Assembly (NCBI RefSeq): GCF_009192775.1
Contig: NZ_VTFX01000002.1
Span: 1-64,000 of the forward strand
DNA length: 64,000 bases
Direction: 5' to 3'
From: Arthrobacter yangruifuii
Lineage (GTDB): Bacteria; Actinomycetota; Actinomycetes; Actinomycetales; Micrococcaceae
Position 1 is the stretch's first letter. Each line of letters opens with the position of its first letter. Under the pieces are notes generated by a model. It was not told the origin of the DNA, did not search any database, and was given only the letters and a program-made list of their open reading frames with translations. Shown here in pieces: positions 36,901 through 42,184 of the stretch. Made by a program: the position numbers and the translations under genes.

Positions 36901-37702
36901 ACCTTATATTGCGCCAAAAGTATCTTCTATATACCTGCACAGTGTGATGGGCCAAGAATGGAAACAGCGTTTCCCCTACCTTGAAGGCGTATTCCGGATT
37001 TATGACCGGTATGACCAACTTCTCTCGGTTAGCGAGAGCGCTTCCGAGGTGAATGAACGCGATCTGGTTCGGCGTTTTGATCTTCACACGAAGACATTCA
37101 AGTATGTTAACAATCTTCTTAACCCAACCGAGGTTATTCACGCTGCCGCAGATCCTTTGGATGAGGACATTGAACGGTGGATGCACCCGGACTACAAAAC
37201 TTTTGTATCCGTGGGGAGACTGTCGCCGGAGAAGGGACACCTGAAACTTCTGGAGGCATTTGCTGTTGTTGTCCGCAAATGTCCAGAAGCTAGGCTGATC
37301 ATAGTGGGCGATGGTCCCATGAAGACCAGGATCGTAGACGCGATCGAGCGGCTTGCTATATCGGACAATGTATTGATGGCCGGAATGCGCACGAATCCGT
37401 ATCCTATCGTTGACAGGGGCGACTTCTTCGTCTTTGCATCAGAGTATGAAGGTCAGGGAATTGCAGTTCTGGAAGCACTTATTCTCGGCAAGCCTGTAAT
37501 TTCCACCGATGTCGTCGGTCCCAAAAGCATCTTGAAAGGCGATTACGGACTCCTCGTTGAGAACACCCGTGATGGCCTAGCTCGGGGAATGATTCAATTT
37601 ATCGAAAACAATCCCGTGTACCGTGCGTTTGACTACGAGACATACCTGAAGGAAGGGATTGGAAAGTTCACCAGGCTGGCTCTGGGGGAATTGGAACGCT
37701 AA
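33914..37702 (+). CDS. TPR-CDP-glycerol glycerophosphotransferase-GT4 trimodular protein
   Basis: The 1262-residue protein has three modules. Residues 1-460 carry roughly nine TPR-like units with repeated WHYRxGxxxER segments, followed by a short linker. Residues about 490-840 form a TagF-type transferase with INNNTFPPYF, LNTWHGTPIKTLG, YAPTWRG and VLVTDYSSIMFDFM. Residues about 865-1262 form a GT4 enzyme with YAGSFIPNGVTASYLNL, VSVGRLSPEKGH and SEYEGQGIAVLEALI. An aggag site (33904-33908) supports the ATG. The whole gene is AT-richer than the flanks: 26 G or C in 60 bases at 36541-36600, against 39 in 60 at 21241-21300. It ends 9 bp before a bidirectional hairpin. Confidence 0.88.
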   Translation: MLGWQAAYAKARSDEKKGKWDSAIQIYSSLIRHGEDENPRVVFRLGHALFRRDRLEEAAQYLERAVSLEPGNANWHYRLGFVLERQKSYASAILHYDAALEIDPTQTKWQDRKLKCAAHIDNQQRAVRTSELNDVMGSNGPDWERLDLLEAGYDVHQSDKNWLKSLAAARFRMLRYEGAAELYTEVVELDPLDAESHFMRGWAWQKCGRTVIADKCFARASELDTRHDAKSFGVGGFYQSRGQWRLAAEAYVSELRVQPENPELNFRAGMALQKIYAWKESERYLARAVVLNPAVPQWHYRRGLSFERLGEMHQAAASYAEAASRSNGKNPYWSYRLGEVRAAMGDYEGACDAYRESYTPPKASDLDQMSDAGNARNDYDENLLHQTLLEALSSQSGSLCYILGRKAEALGKLTVAEDAYRAALARLEEHSSEVHYRLGRVLDGQHKWREGAEVYSNVRIFKRPFGVDVAPYLKSASSKKSMTYLEYAETVRIEDRVVLYESSHGVSVSCNPLAIYRQLIADPRFEGFTHVWVLNEKRRIPAEMRDRPDVIFISRESDLYLRYIASAKYLINNNTFPPYFVRRVGQYYLNTWHGTPIKTLGRDIKSGVMDHKNAARNFLQATHMVFPNKFTADCQMDKYDVANLYAGELALTGYPRNDVLAVPDIVANEGLRERLGIPFDKKVVLYAPTWRGTLASKNLDETRLAEDLDSFSSDEWHFLYRGHSVNDGSISGSYTDLYSVPGDIDTNDLLAIVDVLVTDYSSIMFDFMATHKPIVYYAYDLEQYQSERGLYFDLNDMGGFLCEDVDSALSAIRSAVLGVSARSVSAPFVQELVRLEQGQSARRAVEFFFFGSTEFKLAASGDGRANALFYAGSFIPNGVTASYLNLVSQLPDDKWNFHTVVDPVAVASEPGRQAKFNANPAHIRAIGRVGTHLVTPEERWVIDKFNTQHDLDSEELWDIYHRAHRREFVRIFGHAEFDAIICFEGYARFWASLLGAPYIAPKVSSIYLHSVMGQEWKQRFPYLEGVFRIYDRYDQLLSVSESASEVNERDLVRRFDLHTKTFKYVNNLLNPTEVIHAAADPLDEDIERWMHPDYKTFVSVGRLSPEKGHLKLLEAFAVVVRKCPEARLIIVGDGPMKTRIVDAIERLAISDNVLMAGMRTNPYPIVDRGDFFVFASEYEGQGIAVLEALILGKPVISTDVVGPKSILKGDYGLLVENTRDGLARGMIQFIENNPVYRAFDYETYLKEGIGKFTRLALGELER

Positions 37703-37710
37703 AATCCATG

Positions 37711-37763
37711 AGCTCCGGTGACGCTGTAGGTTCCGTAAGGCCACCTATAGCGTCACCGGAGCT
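37711..37763. terminator. Bidirectional terminator between convergent genes
   Basis: A 21-bp inverted repeat (37711-37731 with 37743-37763, one G-U pair) with an 11-nt loop lies between the trimodular polymerase gene and the minus-strand acyltransferase gene. Its right arm overlaps the stop codon of the minus-strand gene by two bases. It can stop transcription from both sides. Confidence 0.85.
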
Positions 37764-38472
37764 ATTCGTGGATGCTCTCCTCGTCAACAGTCGGTAGCCA
37801 GTAGGGCGTTTTAGCGACGCTGTCTCCGTCTGGCTTGTAAAAAGGCTTCGCTCGGGATAGGTGAGGGCGCTCCCACGCAATGTCACGACGTACAACTTTT
37901 GCCGGCACGCCAGCTGCTACGCAGTTATTCGGGACTATTCCTTTTAGAACTGCGCCAAAGCCTATGACTGAGCCGCTCCCTATCTTGGAACCTCCCAGAA
38001 CCACGGCTCGCTTTGCAAGCCATACATGGTTTCCGATGATGATGTCACGGGACAAGTTAACTCGCTTTCCGGTATTGACATCGAAGATGGGATGCGCGTC
38101 GTCGGCCCTTATCTCGTTCTCACTTGCTATCATTACGTCGTTACCGATGGTGACGGTTGTTCCCTCTACAGCGGAAATGACGCATGTGGCAGTAGTGGAT
38201 ACGTTGGCTCCCACCTTCACTTCTGAGTCCTGGCCGACCCGTATGAAAGCGGTAAAGGGTGCTACGGACCTGCTGGGCCCGATCTCTAGAATGCCGTTAT
38301 CGCAGTCGAACATAACTGTGAAACGTCCCAATCGGGCTTGATCTGAAACTATTAGCCGGTTGTTTGATCCCGTGAATTCTATGCTAATGCCAGTGCTGAT
38401 TGTCGGACCATTGTATATGATCTGATTCTGACGCTCATCGCTGTAATAGCCAAGCGTCGATATGCGTGTCAT
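37762..38472 (-). CDS. Hexapeptide-repeat acyltransferase (LbH family)
   Basis: The 236-residue protein has left-handed beta-helix repeats, with NDVMIASENEIRADDAHPIF, then IIGNHVWLAKRAVVLGG and the C-terminal GVPAKVVRRD typical of maltose-O-acetyltransferase-like enzymes. It probably acetylates a sugar of the surface polymer. A strong gaggagg site supports the ATG at 38472; an upstream in-frame start at 38502 would put the ribosome site inside the gene. It heads the minus-strand group with the DUF1792 gene and wecB. Confidence 0.86.
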   Translation of the reverse strand: MTRISTLGYYSDERQNQIIYNGPTISTGISIEFTGSNNRLIVSDQARLGRFTVMFDCDNGILEIGPSRSVAPFTAFIRVGQDSEVKVGANVSTTATCVISAVEGTTVTIGNDVMIASENEIRADDAHPIFDVNTGKRVNLSRDIIIGNHVWLAKRAVVLGGSKIGSGSVIGFGAVLKGIVPNNCVAAGVPAKVVRRDIAWERPHLSRAKPFYKPDGDSVAKTPYWLPTVDEESIHE

Positions 38473-38529
38473 GTCGCCTCCTCGAGAACCATGGGTCTGC
38501 ACAGATGTTTCATGGTCATAATTTCCCCT

Positions 38530-39435
38530 TTATACGCTTACAGGCAATTGTTCCGGCTGAGCACCGTTTTTGAAAACGTTCCTGTAGCTCGAGACCAAGT
38601 GGCCGATGTCGATAGCGTGTCGCGCACCCCCGGCCTCGGAGGCAAGGTGGCCCGCAAGAACGGTACCCGTGGGACCTAGGGCAATAAGGTAAACCTGGTT
38701 GTTGTCGGAACGTTTTCCGATGCGATCCTTTAACGCTTCCAGCGTGAAATATGCGTCTGTCGGTTCCGAATCGATTCGTTCGATACTGGCCACGTTGTCA
38801 AATAGTTCGGGTATCGGATCGAACCTAGATCCTCGGCCGGTGATGATGCATACATCCTTGTCCTGCCAAACGCTTCGCCAAGCGGCGACAGCGGCTAGGC
38901 CATGGCGCTGGAAAAAGATAGGACGAGACACGTGGGTATTTCCCCACTGTGCCTTTGAGGACTCAAGCAGAGGTTTCAGCTCATGCCATGTCTCCGCCCA
39001 AATTCCCATCCAAAGGCGAGTGGTGTACACGGTGGGCATAGCCTGGAGAAATGAAGAAGAACTATCGTCATAGGTCAAAAGTAGTTTACGTAAGTCGTCC
39101 GCCAGTGTGGGTGTGTACTTTTGGAATGTAACGTCAAACTCGGGCTGCAGCATAATCTTGATTTCGCCGTCCCCCCATCTACCGAGGGACTTGCCTTCTG
39201 CAACTGCGGCGACCGTTTCCATCATAGTCATCTGTCGGGATTGAATTATCCGATCGACCTCGATCAGCGTCTCTCGCATTGCGATTCGTCCCAAGACGTG
39301 CAGCATATTCGTCTGTTCGACACTTTGAGTGCGAATTTGGGTCAATTCACGTGTTTGTTTCTTCAATTCGATGTTTTGTTCGACCATCAGCTCAGCGAGC
39401 TTCGCGAGCAATGCTGAGTCAGGGTTGGTATTCAT
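38530..39435 (-). CDS. DUF1792 (GT-D type) glycosyltransferase with N-terminal coiled coil
   Basis: The 301-residue protein shows the DUF1792 signature SLGRWGDGEIKIML near residue 86 and later blocks such as CIITGRGSRFD. DUF1792 proteins include the GT-D fold glucosyltransferase of streptococcal Fap1 glycosylation, so sugar transfer is the likely activity. The first 45 residues are Glu/Gln/Lys-rich with heptad spacing and may form a coiled coil. ATG 39435 is favoured with a gggaga site 10 nt away; a TTG at 39441 is possible. wecB lies 29 nt upstream in the same orientation. Confidence 0.8.
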   Translation of the reverse strand: MNTNPDSALLAKLAELMVEQNIELKKQTRELTQIRTQSVEQTNMLHVLGRIAMRETLIEVDRIIQSRQMTMMETVAAVAEGKSLGRWGDGEIKIMLQPEFDVTFQKYTPTLADDLRKLLLTYDDSSSSFLQAMPTVYTTRLWMGIWAETWHELKPLLESSKAQWGNTHVSRPIFFQRHGLAAVAAWRSVWQDKDVCIITGRGSRFDPIPELFDNVASIERIDSEPTDAYFTLEALKDRIGKRSDNNQVYLIALGPTGTVLAGHLASEAGGARHAIDIGHLVSSYRNVFKNGAQPEQLPVSV

Positions 39436-39464
39436 TGACAAGCTATCTCCCTATGTAAATTCGC

Positions 39465-40604
39465 TTAAAGGTATGTTCCATGGCGCTCTAATTTGATCAT
39501 GATCATCTTGAGTGCACTTACGCTTCGTTGTGCGGCGGTGCCGTCCCCGTACGGGGTGATTGCTTCAGCCAGTGATTTGAAGTGTGTTTCGTCGTGCAGC
39601 AGGCGGTCGACTTCGAACACAATCCGGTCCTCGTCCGTCCCGATGAGTTTCACCACGCCGGCCTCGACGGCCTCGGGACGTTCCGTGTTTTCCCGCATCA
39701 CCAACACCGGCTTCCCCAGGCTCGGCGCCTCCTCCTGGACTCCACCGGAATCCGTCAGGATGACGTGCGCCAGGGACAGCAACCGGGTGAACTCCCCGTA
39801 TTCGAGGGGTTCGGTCACCAGGATGTTCCCGGCAGAACCCAGATAGGGGAGAACAGCCTCGCGCACGGCGGGGTTTCGATGGATCGGCAGGACGATGGTC
39901 AGATCCGGTTCGGCCGCGGCAATGCGGGCCAGGGCCCGGCCAATGCCCTGCATCGCCTCGCCTTGATTTTCACGCCGGTGGGTGGTCACCAGCAGGATCC
40001 TTCGGCCTGAAGATGCCAAGGCCTCCAACTGGGGATCCACAAAGGGGAGTTGTTTCTGCACGGTGGTCAGCAGAGCGTCAATGACGGTATTTCCGGTGAC
40101 GACAATGTTCTCGGCTTTAATGTTCTCGGCCAGCAGGTTGGCGCGGCTCGTTTCCGTCGGCGCCAGATGCAGGCTGGCGATCTGGGAGGTGATTTTGCGG
40201 TTGCCCTCTTCCGGGAAGGGGGACAGCGGGTTGCCGCTGCGTAGCCCTGCTTCCACATGGACCACGGGGATTCCGCAATTGAAGGCCGCAAGTGCGGCGG
40301 CAGTGGAGGTGGTGGTGTCGCCCTGAACCACTACAACGTCCGGCCGGTTCACGGCAAAAAGTTTATCCAGCCCGCTGATGGTCCGGATGAGGATCTCATT
40401 GAGTGACTGGCCGGGTTCGAAGATATTCAGGTCATGGTCCGGTGTGATACCGAATAGCTGGTTTACCTGGTCCAGCATTGTGCGGTGCTGCCCCGTCACC
40501 GTGACAAAGCACTCCAGACCGGGGGTCCGCTGCAGCTCAGCGATAATCGGTGCCATCTTGATGGCCTCGGGACGGGTCCCGTAGATAGGCATAATGACTG
40601 GCAA
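39465..40604 (-). CDS. wecB: UDP-N-acetylglucosamine 2-epimerase (non-hydrolysing)
   Basis: This 379-residue enzyme interconverts UDP-GlcNAc and UDP-ManNAc. It has the family start PIYGTRPEAIKMAP, the QGDTTT motif near residue 95, VHVEAGLRSG near 114, PFPEEGNR, and the C-terminal TDSGGVQEEA. The start is read as TTG at 40604: aggggtttct precedes it with good spacing, and the next ATG (40592) would remove the first strand. With WecC it provides UDP-ManNAcA for the polymer. Confidence 0.94.
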   Translation of the reverse strand: MPVIMPIYGTRPEAIKMAPIIAELQRTPGLECFVTVTGQHRTMLDQVNQLFGITPDHDLNIFEPGQSLNEILIRTISGLDKLFAVNRPDVVVVQGDTTTSTAAALAAFNCGIPVVHVEAGLRSGNPLSPFPEEGNRKITSQIASLHLAPTETSRANLLAENIKAENIVVTGNTVIDALLTTVQKQLPFVDPQLEALASSGRRILLVTTHRRENQGEAMQGIGRALARIAAAEPDLTIVLPIHRNPAVREAVLPYLGSAGNILVTEPLEYGEFTRLLSLAHVILTDSGGVQEEAPSLGKPVLVMRENTERPEAVEAGVVKLIGTDEDRIVFEVDRLLHDETHFKSLAEAITPYGDGTAAQRSVSALKMIMIKLERHGTYL

Positions 40605-40680
40605 AAGAAACCCCTAGTAAGACTGTAAAGATGCCGTGAATTCACCTACCCTATGCCAAAACGTCAAATTTTTGTGTGTG

Positions 40681-40692
40681 AACAATATTGTT
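40681..40692. promoter_or_regulatory. Perfect 12-bp palindrome AACAATATTGTT
   Basis: This palindrome lies 77 bp upstream of wecB, just past the end of a small membrane-protein gene. It is AT-rich in a GC-rich genome and could be an operator for the wecB group. No clear promoter could be fixed around it. Confidence 0.35.
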
Positions 40693-40694
40693 TG

Positions 40695-40970
40695 TCAACC
40701 GAACAGGACCAGCAGCGTCACCAAACTAGGTACAACCAGGCAGGTAAAGGCCACCAAAGAGAGGGCGACCCGCCGCTGCCGGCGGTATTCCGCGCTCCGG
40801 ACGCCCTTGACCCCCACTGGCCTCCCTCGGCCATCCGAATGCACCCGTAGCGAAGGTTCTGTCCGGCCCGCAGCATGGCCATCTGCCGCCGGCGCGGGAG
40901 CCTTCGTTGGGCCGGCTGCCGGGTTCAGGTGCCGGGCAGCGGCAATATCCGGATAGCGGGAATTGGGCAT
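40695..40970 (-). CDS. Small tail-anchored membrane protein, hypothetical
   Basis: The 91-residue product has a polar, Pro/Ala-rich N-terminal part, a basic YRRQRR patch, and one C-terminal hydrophobic helix (VALSLVAFTCLVVPSLVTLL) ending three residues before the stop. That is the layout of a tail-anchored protein with its N-terminus in the cytoplasm. I recognise no family. The ATG at 40970 has a gaaagg site nearby; an earlier in-frame start at 41021 is less likely. Support is codon periodicity and the clean helix only. Confidence 0.5.
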   Translation of the reverse strand: MPNSRYPDIAAARHLNPAAGPTKAPAPAADGHAAGRTEPSLRVHSDGRGRPVGVKGVRSAEYRRQRRVALSLVAFTCLVVPSLVTLLVLFG

Positions 40971-41055
40971 GACGCAACCTTTCCACACCGGCGCCCGGTC
41001 ACGGTATCCGTAAACCGGCAACGAATTGTTATCTGCTTCTGTCAGTGCCCTGCGG

Positions 41056-41061
41056 TAGGCT
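41056..41061 (+). promoter_or_regulatory. -10 box for the upstream ORF and DAK2 gene
   Basis: TAGGCT lies 5 nt before an ATG at 41067. The same hexamer is used at 741 and at 52085-52090 (minus strand). The predicted transcript would be leaderless for the small ORF and would give the DAK2 gene a leader of about 100 nt. Confidence 0.5.
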
Positions 41062-41066
41062 TCCTA

Positions 41067-41171
41067 ATGACATGGACGGTTAGCGGCAATGACGGCGAAG
41101 ACCGGATGGGACGGGGGCCTAGTGAACGGCACCAGCAGCAAAAACACCTACGTACGCAGGAATCGGGATGA
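41067..41171 (+). CDS. Putative leaderless 34-residue upstream ORF coupled to the DAK2 gene
   Basis: The ATG at 41067 begins right after the predicted promoter, and the frame runs 34 codons to a TGA that overlaps the ATG of the DAK2 gene (ATGA at 41168-41171). The peptide is hydrophilic, with a basic Gln/His-rich end (SERHQQQKHLRTQE). The arrangement suggests translational coupling: ribosomes loading at the leaderless ATG would terminate on the next start. Whether the peptide itself matters is unknown. Confidence 0.45.
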   Translation: MTWTVSGNDGEDRMGRGPSERHQQQKHLRTQESG

Positions 41172-42184
41172 CCTTGCAGACTAAGATCACCGCCAACGCG
41201 CAAGCGCTGAAGCGATGGTTGAGCAACGCTGAAATCTCCCTGGGCAACCACAGCGACCGCCTGAATGCCATCAATATTTTCCCGGTTGCCGACGGAGATA
41301 CAGGCACCAACCTGTACCTGACCCTTTGCGCCGCCTCGAAGGCCGCAGCGGAAGAGGACACCGCTGACATCGGCGAACTGCTGGGCATTGCCGGCCGCGC
41401 CGCCATGGAATCGGCCCGCGGGAACTCCGGAACCCTCTTCTCCGTCTTCCTGACCTCCATGGCAGAACCCCTGGCCGGCGCAACCCGGCTGTCCGCGCCG
41501 CTGCTCGGGGCAGCCCTCCAGCGCGCCCAGCTGCGCTCCTGGTCCGTGCTTAGCGATCCCGTTCCGGGCACCATGCTTTCAGTCCTGGAAGCGGCAGCCC
41601 ATGCCGCTTCGGACAGCGAAGCCGCAGTGACCGGCGATGACAGCAACGCGGGCCTTGCCGTCACCCTGCGGGCGGTGATGGACGCAGCCCTGGCCGCCGT
41701 CATCCGGACCGAAAACCAGCTGGCTGCCCTGACCCAGGCCCATGTGGTCGACGCCGGCGGCGTCGGCTTCCTGCTGGTGCTGGACGCCCTGCGCGCCGCG
41801 GCCCTGGGGGAGGAGCTGCAGGAGGAACTGCTGGACGGACTGCACGGTTACGACGTCCAGGCACCGCACATCCATGCGCACATGCCCCGTATGGAAGGCG
41901 TGGAGGTGATGTGCACCATCACCCTGAGCCCCCTGGATGCCGCCACCCTGCGGCTGCAGCTGGATGAGCTGGGCGACTCCGTGATCATGAGCGCCGTCAG
42001 CCCGGTCGGTGACGGCTACCGCTGGCGGATCCACGTCCACACGCCCGACGCCGGCACCGCTATCGATCTGCTGCGCAGCCTGGGCGACCCCATGAACCTC
42101 ACCATCACCGAGCTGTCCGCGGATGGACACGAAACCAAGGAAATTCCCGAAGGCGGGGAAATCCCCGAGGCCCATGGACTCTAG
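41168..42184 (+). CDS. DAK2 domain protein (FakA/YloV-like)
   Basis: The 338-residue protein has a DhaL/DAK2 nucleotide-binding domain with the metal-binding segment FPVADGDTGTNL (near residue 40). Relatives include fatty-acid kinase FakA and YloV, and more distantly dihydroxyacetone kinase. It is shorter than FakA (about 550 residues), and the C-terminal part (about 240-325) corresponds to a partial second domain. The substrate is therefore uncertain. recG overlaps its 3' end by 11 bp, an arrangement common in this lineage. The start has an aggaa site and an ATGA overlap with an upstream small ORF. Confidence 0.88.
   Translation: MTLQTKITANAQALKRWLSNAEISLGNHSDRLNAINIFPVADGDTGTNLYLTLCAASKAAAEEDTADIGELLGIAGRAAMESARGNSGTLFSVFLTSMAEPLAGATRLSAPLLGAALQRAQLRSWSVLSDPVPGTMLSVLEAAAHAASDSEAAVTGDDSNAGLAVTLRAVMDAALAAVIRTENQLAALTQAHVVDAGGVGFLLVLDALRAAALGEELQEELLDGLHGYDVQAPHIHAHMPRMEGVEVMCTITLSPLDAATLRLQLDELGDSVIMSAVSPVGDGYRWRIHVHTPDAGTAIDLLRSLGDPMNLTITELSADGHETKEIPEGGEIPEAHGL

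Noticed and set aside
40638-40700. TTGACG and TTGACA hexamers as a wecB promoter
   Set aside because: No -10 box fits at 16-18 bp from either, so no promoter is called; only the palindrome is kept.
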